A stretch of DNA of 64,000 nucleotides from Candidatus Gastranaerophilales bacterium (GTDB lineage: Bacteria; Cyanobacteriota; Vampirovibrionia; Gastranaerophilales; Gastranaerophilaceae). The notes below the pieces were generated by a model, which had not been told where the DNA came from, did not search any database, and was given only the letters and a program-made list of their open reading frames with translations. Shown here one piece after another: positions 20,186 to 29,138 of this stretch; position 1 is the first letter of the stretch; each line of letters starts with the position of its first letter. The stretch covers positions 1 through 64,000 of the forward strand of contig CANUDF010000002.1 in the NCBI GenBank assembly GCA_947857085.1, read 5' to 3'. Position numbers and translations under genes: made by a program.

Positions 20186-20911
20186 TTAAGCAATAAGTTC
20201 TTTAACTTCAGCTGCAAAGTTTTTAGGATCGATTTTAATTCCAGGTCCCATTGTTGTTGACAGGTAAACTGATTTAACAAATGTACCTTTTGCTGAAGCT
20301 GGCTTTGCTCTCAATATTGCATCAGCTAAAGTTGCATAGTTTTTAATCAAGTCTTCTTCTGCAAATTGGATTTTACCGATAGGACAGTGAATCATACCCT
20401 GTTTATCGGCTCTGTATTCAACTTTACCGGCTTTTGCATCTTTAACTGCAGAGGCAACATCCATTGTAACAGTACCTGTTTTAGGGTTTGGCATTAAACC
20501 TTTAGGACCCAAAACACGTCCCAATTTACCTAACATACCCATACAATCAGGTGTTGCAATAAGAGTATCGAAATCAAACCAGCCGCCTTCGATTTTTTCA
20601 ATAATTTCTTCGGCACCTGCAAAATCAGCACCTGCTTCTTTTGCCTCAGTTGCTTTTGCACCTTTTGCAATAACGCAGACTTTAACTTCTTTACCAAGAC
20701 CTGCCGGTAAAACGACAGTTGATCTGATTTGCTGGTCTGCCTGTCTTACGTCAATACCTAATCTCATATGGCATTCAACTGTTTCATTGAATTTAGAAAC
20801 TTCTTTTGAAATTTCCTGTAATTTCTTAACTGCATCAACTGCTGTAGACGGTTGTACAAACCCTTCCAGCATTTCCTGCATTTTCTTTTGTTTTTTAGTT
20901 AATTTACTCAT
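20186..20911 (-). CDS. rplA: 50S ribosomal protein L1
   Basis: Binds 23S rRNA at the L1 stalk and, in many bacteria, its own mRNA. 241 residues. Contains [19 protein letters not shown], the signature [20 protein letters not shown], and a C-terminal [20 protein letters not shown]. It is the last gene of secE-nusG-rplK-rplA. The gap to rplK is about 50 nt with an AAGGAAAT ribosome site. Confidence 0.97.
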   Translation of the reverse strand: MSKLTKKQKKMQEMLEGFVQPSTAVDAVKKLQEISKEVSKFNETVECHMRLGIDVRQADQQIRSTVVLPAGLGKEVKVCVIAKGAKATEAKEAGADFAGAEEIIEKIEGGWFDFDTLIATPDCMGMLGKLGRVLGPKGLMPNPKTGTVTMDVASAVKDAKAGKVEYRADKQGMIHCPIGKIQFAEEDLIKNYATLADAILRAKPASAKGTFVKSVYLSTTMGPGIKIDPKNFAAEVKELIA

Positions 20912-20960
20912 TATTTTAATTTCCTTTCATGGTATTAACGGGTTTTCACCCTTCCATTTA

Positions 20961-21389
20961 CTAACCTTCCTTAACTGTAACACCCATTGCTCTGCAAGAA
21001 CCTTTAATCATTTCTACAGCAGCTTCCATAGTTGTTGCATTTAAGTCATTCATTTTAATTTTAGCGATTTCTTCTAATTGTTCTCTTGTAATTTCAGCAA
21101 CTTTATCTTTATTAGGTGCTGCTGAACCTTTAGAAAGGTTAAGAGCTTTCTTAATTAATACCGGAGCCGGCGGTGATTTAACAATAAATGAAAAACTTCT
21201 ATCTTCATAAACGTCAATTACAACAGGAATTATATAACCTGCTTGAGATTCAGTTTTAGCATTGAATTGCTTACAGAAATCCATAATGTTAACACCATGC
21301 TGACCCAATGCAGGACCAACCGGAGGTGACGGATTTGCTTTTCCGGCTTCGATTTGAAGCTTAATTTTTCCTACTACTTTTTTTGCCAT
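20961..21389 (-). CDS. rplK: 50S ribosomal protein L11
   Basis: 142 residues starting [20 protein letters not shown]. The start is set at 21389 because AAGGAGAAA lies just before this ATG and all L11 proteins begin here; an open upstream stretch is not part of the protein. The [15 protein letters not shown] signature and the C-terminal rRNA-binding domain with [15 protein letters not shown] are present. L11 forms the GTPase-associated centre with 23S rRNA. Confidence 0.97.
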   Translation of the reverse strand: MAKKVVGKIKLQIEAGKANPSPPVGPALGQHGVNIMDFCKQFNAKTESQAGYIIPVVIDVYEDRSFSFIVKSPPAPVLIKKALNLSKGSAAPNKDKVAEITREQLEEIAKIKMNDLNATTMEAAVEMIKGSCRAMGVTVKEG

Positions 21390-21470
21390 TTTTTTCTCCT
21401 TTTGTGGTAATAACGGGGGCGTCCCTTCCACATTATTTGTAACTACATTACCGCTTATGCGGCGATTTTA

Positions 21471-22109
21471 TTATAACTTATTAATTTGTTTGTATTCCAA
21501 TTCTACCGGAGTTTCACGTCCGAATATTGAAACATTTGCACGAAGTTTTGATTTATCAGGATAAACTTCAATAATATCTGCAATAAAGTCTGCAAACGGT
21601 CCTGAAATAATTCTAACCTTATCACCTGCTTTAACATCAAGTTCAATTTTTTCTGTTTGAGAAGAAGAACGGTGAATAATCTTTTTGATTTCGCTGTCAC
21701 GTGCAGGGATAGGTTTTTTAGCAGAGCCTACAAATTTTGTAACGCCCGCAGTGTGTCTTACAACATACCAGCTGTCTTCGTCCATTATCATTTCAACAAG
21801 AACATAACCAGGGAAGATTTTTTCTTCGCGTTCCTGTTTTTTACCTGCCTTCATTTGAGTAACTGTTTTTTGAGGAACTTCTACTCTGAAGATTTTTTCA
21901 CCCATATTCATATATTCAATACGTTTTTCAAGGTTTACCTTTACTTTGTTTTCGTGTCCTGAATATGTGTGGACAATGTACCAGCGTTTCTGGTTTTTCT
22001 TTGCCTGCTTTTCCGCATTTTCAGCTTCCGCCTTAGCTTCTGCTTCGGCTTTTTCTGCCTGCAAATCTTCGTTTAATTGTTCTTCCATTGATTTTTGTTT
22101 CTTAGTCAT
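21471..22109 (-). CDS. nusG: Transcription termination/antitermination factor NusG
   Basis: 212 residues. The NGN domain begins at about residue 42 (KRWYIVHTYSGHENKVKVNL) with the GYVLVEMIMDEDSWYVVRHT core, and the KOW domain has KAGDKVRIISGPFADFIADI. An Ala/Glu/Lys-rich N-terminal extension of about 40 residues (two runs of AEAEAKAEAENAEKQ type) precedes the NGN domain. That is longer than in E. coli and likely unstructured. It sits between secE and rplK in the conserved order. Confidence 0.96.
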   Translation of the reverse strand: MTKKQKSMEEQLNEDLQAEKAEAEAKAEAENAEKQAKKNQKRWYIVHTYSGHENKVKVNLEKRIEYMNMGEKIFRVEVPQKTVTQMKAGKKQEREEKIFPGYVLVEMIMDEDSWYVVRHTAGVTKFVGSAKKPIPARDSEIKKIIHRSSSQTEKIELDVKAGDKVRIISGPFADFIADIIEVYPDKSKLRANVSIFGRETPVELEYKQINKL

Positions 22110-22118
22110 AAGCCACCT

Positions 22119-22310
22119 TTATTTTAAGAGCCCGAAAAGGCCTTTGAATATTATATCCATTAAATAGATTGAAACAGTAAATACAAATACAATAACAATT
22201 ACAAAAACTGTTTCGGTAATAACCTGTCTTCTTTCAGGCCAGCTAATCTTGCCCCACTCGGTTTTTACACCTCTAAAGTATGTTTGTAATGAGTTAATAA
22301 ATTTATCCAT
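22119..22310 (-). CDS. secE: Preprotein translocase subunit SecE
   Basis: 63 residues, the minimal one-span SecE. An amphipathic N-terminal segment has the conserved GVKTEWGKISWPERRQVITE, followed by one membrane helix (FVIVIVFVFTVSIYLMDIIF). It clamps SecY in the inner membrane. It lies 9 nt before nusG and 24 nt after tRNA-Trp. Confidence 0.95.
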   Translation of the reverse strand: MDKFINSLQTYFRGVKTEWGKISWPERRQVITETVFVIVIVFVFTVSIYLMDIIFKGLFGLLK

Positions 22311-22334
22311 TTTGTATTTCCCTTTTATTTAAAT

Positions 22335-22407
22335 CGCGCCCTGAAGGACTCGAACCCTCGACATCCGGTTTTGGAGACCGACGTTCTACCAACTGAACTA
22401 AGGACGC
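22335..22407 (-). tRNA. tRNA-Trp (anticodon CCA)
   Basis: 73-nt cloverleaf on the minus strand. The acceptor GCGTCCT pairs with AGGGCGC. The anticodon stem TCGGT/ACCGG holds loop CTCCAAA (anticodon CCA). The T arm contains GGTTCGAGTCC. The 3' CCA is not encoded. Its place upstream of secE-nusG is the common bacterial arrangement. Confidence 0.95.
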
Positions 22408-22429
22408 AGGTGCCGCATTAAACGGCTCG

Positions 22430-22524
22430 CTCCAGGATTATTCGGGTTGTCGCAAAAGCGTGGTTTCGCTCCAACTCACGGGTTTGTTTCGCTAACGCTC
22501 AACGTCACCCTGCCGAAAATCCTG
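22430..22524. repeat. Imperfect palindromic repeat element between tRNA-Trp and rpmG
   Basis: The arms CAGGATTATTCGG (22433-22445) and CCGAAAATCCTG (22513-22524) are inverted with one extra base. The ~65-nt interior contains further short GAGCG/CGCTC-type inverted segments (gtttcgctccaactcac, gtttcgctaacgctcaac). No ORF is evident. It resembles dispersed REP/MITE-like elements, but no second copy lies in this window. Confidence 0.5.
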
Positions 22525-22692
22525 CTACTTAGTTTCTTTGTGGTTGGTATGTTTTTTACAGGTCGGACAGTATTTAGAAAGTTCTAATCTGTCTTTTGTA
22601 TTCTTTTTGTTTTTTACTGTTGTGTAGTTTCTTTCTTTGCAATCTTCACATGCTAGAACTACCATTCTGTCATTTTTTCCTTTGATACCCAT
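22525..22692 (-). CDS. rpmG: 50S ribosomal protein L33
   Basis: 55-residue protein below the usual ORF cut-off: [20 protein letters not shown], later [14 protein letters not shown]. Four cysteines (CEDC ... CPTC) make this the zinc-binding C+ form of L33. It starts with ATG at 22692 and is followed by the palindromic element and tRNA-Trp, matching the common rpmG-(tRNA-Trp)-secE-nusG order. Confidence 0.95.
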   Translation of the reverse strand: MGIKGKNDRMVVLACEDCKERNYTTVKNKKNTKDRLELSKYCPTCKKHTNHKETK

Positions 22693-22821
22693 TTGTTTAT
22701 TCCTTTTTAATTATATTCTATCTAAAATAGAATGTGAGAAAATCCACATTCTATTTTTCGGCTTATATTTTTATATTATCGCAAACAAAATAAAAAGCAA
22801 ACAAATTGTAACAATTCATAC

Positions 22822-22858
22822 ATAAAAAAAGACCGGCGCTTAAGCCGGTTATTTTTAT
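22822..22858 (-). terminator. Intrinsic terminator of the coiled-coil gene
   Basis: On the minus strand, ACCGGCTTAAGCGCCGGT-type hairpin followed by CTTTTTTT, directly after the stop of the gene ending at 22871. Confidence 0.8.
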
Positions 22859-22870
22859 GACTTACATAAA

Positions 22871-23461
22871 TTAAAATTCAATTGGCCGTCTTTCAACAGA
22901 CAGCTTAGACGGAGGTATGTCATAAGCACCAAGTGAATCTGTTCTAAGTTTTTCCATATAAACTTGTCCGTTCTTTACTACTTGTTGAAGTTGAGACAAG
23001 TTTCCTTCAAGATTTGTTAAAACTTGTTCTGCATAAAGCTCTGCACCTTCACGTGTTCTCATTGCATCTTCTCTTGCCTGATGGCGGACGCTTTCGGCTT
23101 CTTCAAATGCTTTACGTTTAATTTCCTCGCATTCTTCCTGTACCTGTGCTCTGATTCTGTTGCCTTCTCGCTCAAGAGCTTTTATGAAATCAGCTTCGGA
23201 CAATTTTCTGTCAGCTTCTTTTTGCGCATCACTAATAATCTTTTCTGCTTTTTGTTGAGCTTCAATCTGTAATTCTTCGCGTCTTCTTAAAAACGCTCTG
23301 GCTTCCTGAACTTCAACAGGAAGTGATGCATATATTCTATCTATTAATGTTTCTATTTCTCTTGTTTTTACTATTGTATATTTTCTTGGAATGATCGGGA
23401 AACCTTCTTCCAAGGATATTTCCAGCATTTTTAGTAAATCGTATACTCCGTTTTGTTGCAT
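22871..23461 (-). CDS. DivIVA-like / ATP-synthase-b-like coiled-coil protein next to coaD
   Basis: About 196 residues, dominated by a charged coiled coil (EELQIEAQQKAEKIISDAQK through RHQAREDAMRTREGAELYAE). A short globular N-terminus precedes it (TLIDRIYASLPVEVQEARAF). Cyanobacteria have a similar protein with the same N-terminal theme and coiled coil, annotated as DivIVA-domain-like. The start is placed at ATG 23461 (MQQNGVYDLLKML). A consensus promoter (TTGACA, TAGAAT) puts the transcription start near 23482, so upstream ATGs at 23512 and 23491 would not be in the mRNA; ATG 23470 is also possible. Role unknown; possibly division or envelope. Confidence 0.7.
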   Translation of the reverse strand: MQQNGVYDLLKMLEISLEEGFPIIPRKYTIVKTREIETLIDRIYASLPVEVQEARAFLRRREELQIEAQQKAEKIISDAQKEADRKLSEADFIKALEREGNRIRAQVQEECEEIKRKAFEEAESVRHQAREDAMRTREGAELYAEQVLTNLEGNLSQLQQVVKNGQVYMEKLRTDSLGAYDIPPSKLSVERRPIEF

Positions 23462-23489
23462 AATCCCCATATACCTTTCTATATCATGC

Positions 23490-23519
23490 ATTCTAACCCG
23501 AGTAGATAGCAATTGTCAA
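23490..23519 (-). promoter_or_regulatory. Consensus sigma-70 promoter of the coiled-coil gene
   Basis: On the minus strand TTGACA (23514-23519), 18-nt spacer, TAGAAT (23490-23495). It decides the start codon of the downstream gene. Confidence 0.7.
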
Positions 23520-23557
23520 ATAATTCAAGAAAGTTTAAAACACATATTTTAACATAT

Positions 23558-24028
23558 TTAACGATTACTTAAATATCTAAATACAGGTTCAGGAACAAAT
23601 TTTGATATGTCCCCGTTATTTAATAAAATTTCTCTTACAGTACTTGAGGATATAAAGTTATACTCAGGCTTAGTAATAAGAAATACGGTTTGGATATCCG
23701 GGGCAAGAGCACTGTTTGTCTGCGAAAGCTGCATTTCATATTCAAAATCAGAAACAGCCCGCAGCCCTCTTATTAGAATCTGTGCGCCTTTTTGCTTAGC
23801 ATATTCTATTGTTAAACCGTCAAATGCATCAACATCAACATTTGACAGATGGTCTACGCTTTGGCTTATCAGTTTTATTCTTTCATCAACTGTTAAAAAC
23901 GCATTTTTTTCAGAATTTCTTGCTACTGCTATAATTACTTTATCAAAAATTCCTGCACTTGTTTTAAGGACATCTAAATGACCTTTTGTGATAGGATCAA
24001 AACTTCCAGGATAAATTGCTATCTTCAT
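23558..24028 (-). CDS. coaD: Phosphopantetheine adenylyltransferase
   Basis: Penultimate step of coenzyme A synthesis (ATP + 4'-phosphopantetheine to dephospho-CoA). 156 residues starting MKIAIYPGSFDPITKGHLDV; AAAGGAAA lies before this ATG, and an open stretch upstream is excluded. The nucleotidyltransferase HxGH-type motif is TKGH. GLRAVSDFEYEMQ and the C-terminal ISSSTVREIL complete the signature. PanB and PanC for the earlier pathway steps are encoded about 7 kb to the right. Confidence 0.96.
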   Translation of the reverse strand: MKIAIYPGSFDPITKGHLDVLKTSAGIFDKVIIAVARNSEKNAFLTVDERIKLISQSVDHLSNVDVDAFDGLTIEYAKQKGAQILIRGLRAVSDFEYEMQLSQTNSALAPDIQTVFLITKPEYNFISSSTVREILLNNGDISKFVPEPVFRYLSNR

Positions 24029-24164
24029 ATTTTTTTCCTTTCGCAAAATTTATTATATCGCAAAAAGGAACACCCTTTATTAATTTTTGTTACAAAATAA
24101 TGAGATGTTTGCAATTTATTATATCTATCTTATTTTAATAATATATAAAAGATATATAATTAAC

Positions 24165-24262
24165 AAATTTTATACACACTACCTTCTACCTACTAACCTT
24201 TTACACGAGGAATTTAACAAAGAATTCCAAGGGGCTTCTTCAAAAAAAGAAGTCTTTTTTTT
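24165..24262 (+). ncRNA. Candidate small RNA ending in an intrinsic terminator
   Basis: No gene on the + strand explains the terminator at 24233-24262 (GGCTTCTT / AAGAAGTC stem with one G-T pair, then T8). Upstream is a second hairpin (GGAATT-taacaaag-AATTCC) and an AT-rich promoter-like stretch (ATATAATTAAC around 24155). The only ORF here is a 60-residue low-complexity frame that I do not believe. Start and identity are guesses. Confidence 0.3.
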
Positions 24263-24270
24263 GCAATAAA

Positions 24271-24295
24271 AAAAGAGCCTGAAAAGGCTCTTTTT
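24271..24295. terminator. Bidirectional intrinsic terminator
   Basis: AAAAGAGCCT-gaaa-AGGCTCTTTT hairpin with T-runs on both strands. It terminates the minus-strand winged-helix gene at 24312. Confidence 0.8.
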
Positions 24296-24311
24296 ATTGG
24301 TTGCTTAAAAA

Positions 24312-24518
24312 CTATTTAAGTCTTACGTTAACAGAAGTTCCTTTTTTAGAAATTTCAACTTTGTCTTCTCTTGCTAACCAGCCAAGACCTAAGTCTGCAA
24401 AATTTCCTTTAAGGTCCAATTCTTTTTTCATTTTTGAGAAAGAAGATTCGCCGTTGTTATTCAAATAATCATATATTTGACCAGCTGAAAATCCGATTTG
24501 TTCTTGTAATTCTTGCAT
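24312..24518 (-). CDS. Small winged-helix DNA-binding domain protein (DUF2582-like)
   Basis: 68 residues beginning MQELQEQIGFSAGQIYDYLN after a GGAGGAAC ribosome site, so ATG 24518 is preferred over an upstream in-frame ATG. The pattern GFSAGQIYDYLNNNGESSFS...ALGWLAREDKVEI-like (here DLGLGWLAREDKVEISKKG) is a winged-helix fold seen in DUF2582 proteins of anaerobes. It stands alone and its target is unknown. Confidence 0.8.
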   Translation of the reverse strand: MQELQEQIGFSAGQIYDYLNNNGESSFSKMKKELDLKGNFADLGLGWLAREDKVEISKKGTSVNVRLK

Positions 24519-24659
24519 GTTTGTTCCTCCGATTATTTTGTACATGTCTCTTTCTTATGTGTATAATAATAGAACAATTTTTAATAAAAAGCAATAGTGT
24601 ATCAGAATTAGTTTTATTAAATAATTTTATGATAAAATACATTATAGGGGGTATTGATT

Positions 24660-27600
24660 TTGATTATTGACGGTACAATAAGTTCTGAAAAAACAAATAT
24701 TCTGATATCAAAATATTCAGAACTTTTGAATTCCGGAGTTCAAGCATCAAAAATTTTAGTTCTTGTTCAAAATTCAAGTTTAAAAAATAAATTTATTGAA
24801 AAAACACTCGAACAATTAACCATAGATGCCGTTGAGAAATTGCAGGTTCACTCTTTTTTCGGTCTGGTCTATAATACTATTTCCGACAACTGGGCTTTGT
24901 TAGAAAACCGCAATACTTATGATAATCCGGTAATACTACCGAACCTTGCAGGGCTTGAAATATCACAGTTTCTTTTAAAAGATATCTTAAAAGAAATCCC
25001 GTTTAAAGGATACAACTCAAAAAAATCACTGCTTCACCAGTTATTCAGGCGTTATTCTTTAATTGTTCAAAATAATCTTTCCGACAGCGAAATTGAAGAA
25101 CGTTCAAAAATTTTAGGAGAAACATTTGCAGACGACGCAAAAATTGCACTGAAAAAACTGCTTGCAAAAACTCTGGCTTTAAGAGACTTTGACTACCTGC
25201 GCCAAACACTGGTGTTTAATTACGTCTATAGAAATACTGATTACTTTTCCGGCATTGAATATTTAATAATTGATGACGGTGATGAAATTACACCTGTTTG
25301 CTTTGATTTTATCACTTACCTTGCTCCGCAGCTGAAAGATGTATTTATCGCCTTCGATAAATCCGGTGGAAGCAGAACAGGTTACTTAAGTGCTGATAAA
25401 AATGCTGTTTGGGAGTTCGGACAGTTATTTAAACAAAAAGACGAAAAAATTGAAACTCTCACCAGACTTAAAGATGATGCACAAACTTTGTTCAGCAATG
25501 TAATAAATAATGATAACCAAAAATTAAAACATTTTACAGTAAAATCACCCTCAAAACGTGCTGTAATGATTGATGAAGCTGTTCAAAAAATTGATGACCT
25601 TTTGAAAAAAAATATTAATCCATGCGAAATTTCAATTATAACTCCTGTGATAGATGATATGTTGAAATTTTCATTAAGAGAAAATATAAAAGCTGATTTA
25701 TTGTTTTTATCCGGAAGTGAAAAACTTATCCAAAACAGGCTGGTACAGGCAGCCTTAACTATTCTTAAACTTAATACTGTACTCAAAGAAACCCTTACTG
25801 AATTTGATATAAGAGTAATTTTATCAGAATTTTTGTTAATACCTGTTAAGTATTGCAGAGAAATTCTCAATACTTTTACAGAAACTAAAACACTGCCTGA
25901 ACATGATTTTAACGATGAAATTTTTAATAAAAAATATTCAAATTTCCTTAATCTTATCAATAGGCTTTCAACTTCTGAAATAAAGATTTCTGAACAAGTA
26001 TGCGAAATTTATAATAATATAATTGAGTTTACATATATAAATCCTGATGAGATTAACAAATTCAATTTTTTCATTAAACAACTCCGGGAATTTGAAAACA
26101 TTTTAGGGACAGATTTTGATAAAAGAAAAACTGAAATTATTACCCAGATTGAAAATTCAATAATTGCAGAAAATCCGTATTCCGCACTTGAAATTTTAAA
26201 AACTAATCTTGTTGTTGCAACACCGCAAAAAATTATTGATAACCAGATAAGAACAAAATATCAAATCTGGCTTGATATATCCAGCGATGAATGGGTAAAA
26301 AGCGACACAGGCCCGCTGTATAATGCATGGGTATTTCAAAAGGGTTGGGAAAAAGATTCCTACACTATTGATGATAATATAAATTTAAGCAAGGACAAAA
26401 CTGCAAGAATCTTAAGAAAACTTACACTCTGTGCAGATGAAGCAGTTTTTGCATTTTCAAGCCTTTTTGACGGAAACGGTGTAGAAAATTTCGGAGGAAT
26501 CGAAAATTATCTTAATTTTGAAACAGAAAATAACACACTTGTAAACTGCCGTCCTATTATCCCAAGACCGGATCAGGCTCCTGTTTTGGAATACAAATCA
26601 GGTAAAATGGCGATATCTGCCGTCCCCGGAGCAGGAAAAACAACAATACTGCTCGCTCTTATTTTAAAGCTTCTTGATAACGGCATAAATCCGGAAAACA
26701 TATTTGTTCTAACCTATATGGAATCAGCCGCAAGAAACTTCAGGGAACGGATTAAGAACATAAGACAGAATTCAAGCCAGCTGCCTAATATAAGCACAAT
26801 TCACGGTCTTGCATTAAGGATTTTAAAAGAAAACGGAAATTTTGAACGTTTAGGTCTGAGTTCGGACTTTGAGATTTGTGATGATACTCAGCGGACAAGA
26901 ATTATAAGAGAAATTGCAAATAATTTAAAACTCAAAAAGACTGAAACCGATGAATTTGACAGAGCCGTTTCTGTTTTTAAAATTGGCGAGGGCGTATTTA
27001 GCGATAATCTTGCAGACACAAAAATGAAAAAGTTCGCTGAATTTTTTAATTATTACCAGAGTGCTCTTAAATCCCAAAATCTTATTGATTATGATGATAT
27101 GCTTATTTCATCAGTAAAACTTTTGAGGGACAACTCTGATATCCTTGCACACTATCAGGAAATATGTGAATACATAATAGAGGATGAAGCACAGGACTCG
27201 TCTTCCATACAACAGGAATTAATAGGACTTTTAAGCGGGAAGCACAAAAACTTAATCCGCTGCGGCGATATCAATCAGGCAATCACAACAACGTTTTCAA
27301 ATGCAGATGTTGAAGGGTTTAGGGAATTTATCTCTTCCGGTAATGATGTAAGCATGAATTGCTCGCAAAGATGTACAAAAGATGTCTGGACTCTTGCCAA
27401 TAATCTTGTTAGCTTTGCTGAAACAAAACGTGAAACTAAAAATGCGTTCTACAAAATATTTATGCAGCCTGTTGAGGGTAAAAACCCTGTTCAGGAAAAT
27501 GCAATTACAGCAAAAATATTTGACGCTCCGCTTGAAGAAAGAAATTATATTCTAAAAGTTATAAAAAATACCTTTACACAAAACCCTAAAGCTACTGTCG

Positions 27601-28514
27601 GAATTCTTCTGAGAAATAATTTTCAGGTCGCGCAATGGCTGAACTTCATTAATGACAGCGGCTTGAAAAGTATTACGCGAAGTGAAAGTCTGGAACAAAA
27701 ATCTATTTTTAAAGCAATATTTGCTGTTTTAAAAATGATTCTGTATCCTTTTGACAACGGAGTTATCGCCGATAATTATGAAGTACTTGCGGAGCTTGGA
27801 TTTTACAAACCACGTCTCGGTACAGACATAAGAAATTTTGAAAAACCTTTTATTGAAACAAACGCCGACGATATTGAAAATCCATACTTAGGACAATTTT
27901 ACTGGGATTTAAATTACTGGCTTTCAATGCCTCATTTGCAGCCCGAAGAACTCGCAATAAAAATAGGATTAATGTATTTTAGCAGTGAAATTGAAAAATC
28001 AAACGTATATCTGATTTCAACTCTAATAAAACGGCTGAGTTCCATTAACAATAATCTTGCGTATGTAACAGAACGGCTTGGTGAATTAGCGAAAAAGCCA
28101 TCATTAAGCGGTTTCAAATTCTTTTCAGAAGAAGATGAAAGTAACCGTGAGTTTTTAGAAGGTAAAGTTCAGATAATGACCCTGCACAAGTCCAAAGGAG
28201 ACGAATTTGACCTTGTCTTTTTGCCGGAAATGGCAGAAAAAAATCTTACTCTTGATTTCAAAGAAATAAAATTGAAGTCTTCCGATTTTATGGAAAACAT
28301 CAAACGTTCCAATCCAGCTTACAAACCGAAAACCGAAGATGATTTAAAACAGGAACTTCTGGCAGAAAATCTCCGGCTTCTGTATGTGGCAATAACACGT
28401 GCTAAAAAAAGATTATACATAACTGTAAGTCGAAAAGCGGCTTCGTTCGGCAAAACTGTTGACCAGCAGCCGAGTTTGATTTTTGAAGAATTACTTGGAG
28501 GCGGCAATGAATAA
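24660..28514 (+). CDS. Tandem superfamily 1 helicase (degenerate N-terminal core plus active UvrD-like core)
   Basis: Large protein of about 1284 residues. The C-terminal half is a UvrD/PcrA-type helicase: Walker A AVPGAGKTT at ~655, Ib-like ISTIHGLALRIL, Walker B YIIEDEAQD at ~840, then IMTLHKSKGDEFDLVFLPE (~1171) and YVAITRAKKRLY (~1241). The first ~300 residues look like a second SF1 core: DGTISSEKT in place of Walker A (second Gly replaced), ILVLVQNSSLKNKF, VHSFFGLVYN, and IIDDGDE at ~202 in place of Walker B. An inactive helicase fused to an active one recalls AddB/AddA or RecC/RecB in one chain (inference). Translation probably begins at TTG 24660, 8 nt after AGGGGG; TTG 24654 is too close. 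Confidence 0.85.
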   Translation: MIIDGTISSEKTNILISKYSELLNSGVQASKILVLVQNSSLKNKFIEKTLEQLTIDAVEKLQVHSFFGLVYNTISDNWALLENRNTYDNPVILPNLAGLEISQFLLKDILKEIPFKGYNSKKSLLHQLFRRYSLIVQNNLSDSEIEERSKILGETFADDAKIALKKLLAKTLALRDFDYLRQTLVFNYVYRNTDYFSGIEYLIIDDGDEITPVCFDFITYLAPQLKDVFIAFDKSGGSRTGYLSADKNAVWEFGQLFKQKDEKIETLTRLKDDAQTLFSNVINNDNQKLKHFTVKSPSKRAVMIDEAVQKIDDLLKKNINPCEISIITPVIDDMLKFSLRENIKADLLFLSGSEKLIQNRLVQAALTILKLNTVLKETLTEFDIRVILSEFLLIPVKYCREILNTFTETKTLPEHDFNDEIFNKKYSNFLNLINRLSTSEIKISEQVCEIYNNIIEFTYINPDEINKFNFFIKQLREFENILGTDFDKRKTEIITQIENSIIAENPYSALEILKTNLVVATPQKIIDNQIRTKYQIWLDISSDEWVKSDTGPLYNAWVFQKGWEKDSYTIDDNINLSKDKTARILRKLTLCADEAVFAFSSLFDGNGVENFGGIENYLNFETENNTLVNCRPIIPRPDQAPVLEYKSGKMAISAVPGAGKTTILLALILKLLDNGINPENIFVLTYMESAARNFRERIKNIRQNSSQLPNISTIHGLALRILKENGNFERLGLSSDFEICDDTQRTRIIREIANNLKLKKTETDEFDRAVSVFKIGEGVFSDNLADTKMKKFAEFFNYYQSALKSQNLIDYDDMLISSVKLLRDNSDILAHYQEICEYIIEDEAQDSSSIQQELIGLLSGKHKNLIRCGDINQAITTTFSNADVEGFREFISSGNDVSMNCSQRCTKDVWTLANNLVSFAETKRETKNAFYKIFMQPVEGKNPVQENAITAKIFDAPLEERNYILKVIKNTFTQNPKATVGILLRNNFQVAQWLNFINDSGLKSITRSESLEQKSIFKAIFAVLKMILYPFDNGVIADNYEVLAELGFYKPRLGTDIRNFEKPFIETNADDIENPYLGQFYWDLNYWLSMPHLQPEELAIKIGLMYFSSEIEKSNVYLISTLIKRLSSINNNLAYVTERLGELAKKPSLSGFKFFSEEDESNREFLEGKVQIMTLHKSKGDEFDLVFLPEMAEKNLTLDFKEIKLKSSDFMENIKRSNPAYKPKTEDDLKQELLAENLRLLYVAITRAKKRLYITVSRKAASFGKTVDQQPSLIFEELLGGGNE

Positions 28515-29136
28515 TTTTTCTCCTAATATGCTTAAAACTTTTAAAGAATGCCCTAAAAAGTACTATTATAAATATGTACAAAAAATTTCAGTACCGCAAA
28601 AATCTACACCTTTTGAAAAGGGTAAAAAAATTCACGCGCTTGCAAACTACTATCTTAGGGGCGATGATATCTCTAAGTTGGAAAAAACTCTTACTAAAGA
28701 TGAGCTTTATATTTGGGAACTTTTGAAATCTAATGAATATTTTCAAAAAACTTATGTAAATTCAGAATATAATCTTTCCTGCAAAATTAAAGATTTTTGG
28801 GCAGGAGGCAGGCTTGATGCCCTTGTAAAAGACGGAAATCACTATTATATACTTGATTACAAAACAGGCTCCATCCCCAAAAATCCTGAGTTTGATTACC
28901 AGACAATGATATACCTCTTAGCAGCAGATAAATTTTTGACTGACTGTGAAATGCTTACATTTGTATATATTGATTTAAAAAATAATACAAATTATAAAAT
29001 AGATTTGACTGATGAAAGAAAAAAACAATATGCAGACTTTATATGGCAAAGCTGTGAAAATATAAAAAAGGAAATCAACTTTATGCAAAATCAACAAAAC
29101 TGCAAATATTGTGAGTATAACAAACTTTGCTGTTAA
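28507..29136 (+). CDS. RecB-like PD-(D/E)XK nuclease
   Basis: 209 residues. Opens with the Cas4/RecB-type NNFSPNMLKTFKECPKKYYY. Nuclease residues are visible: GKKIHALANYYL (His), GRLDALVKDG (Asp) and YILDYKTGSIP (Asp-x-Lys). The QxxxY-like QTMIYLLAA follows. A C-terminal cluster CKYCEYNKLCC, together with the early Cys of FKECP, fits an iron-sulfur site as in AddB/Cas4. GGAGG precedes ATG 28507 and the start overlaps the helicase stop by 8 nt. Helicase and nuclease are clearly one unit, likely for double-strand-break end processing. No cas1/cas2 is nearby. Confidence 0.88.
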   Translation: MNNFSPNMLKTFKECPKKYYYKYVQKISVPQKSTPFEKGKKIHALANYYLRGDDISKLEKTLTKDELYIWELLKSNEYFQKTYVNSEYNLSCKIKDFWAGGRLDALVKDGNHYYILDYKTGSIPKNPEFDYQTMIYLLAADKFLTDCEMLTFVYIDLKNNTNYKIDLTDERKKQYADFIWQSCENIKKEINFMQNQQNCKYCEYNKLCC

Positions 29137-29138
29137 GT

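Noticed and set aside
24087-24269. 60-residue + strand frame
   Set aside because: Low-complexity Ile/Tyr/Leu-rich translation of AT-rich intergenic DNA running into a terminator hairpin.
24434-24670. 78-residue + strand frame overlapping the winged-helix gene
   Set aside because: Antisense to a well-supported gene and ends within the helicase start region.
28507-29136. Nuclease as Cas4 of a CRISPR system
   Set aside because: No cas1, cas2 or array in the window; it overlaps the helicase gene, which fits RecB/AddB-type repair better.
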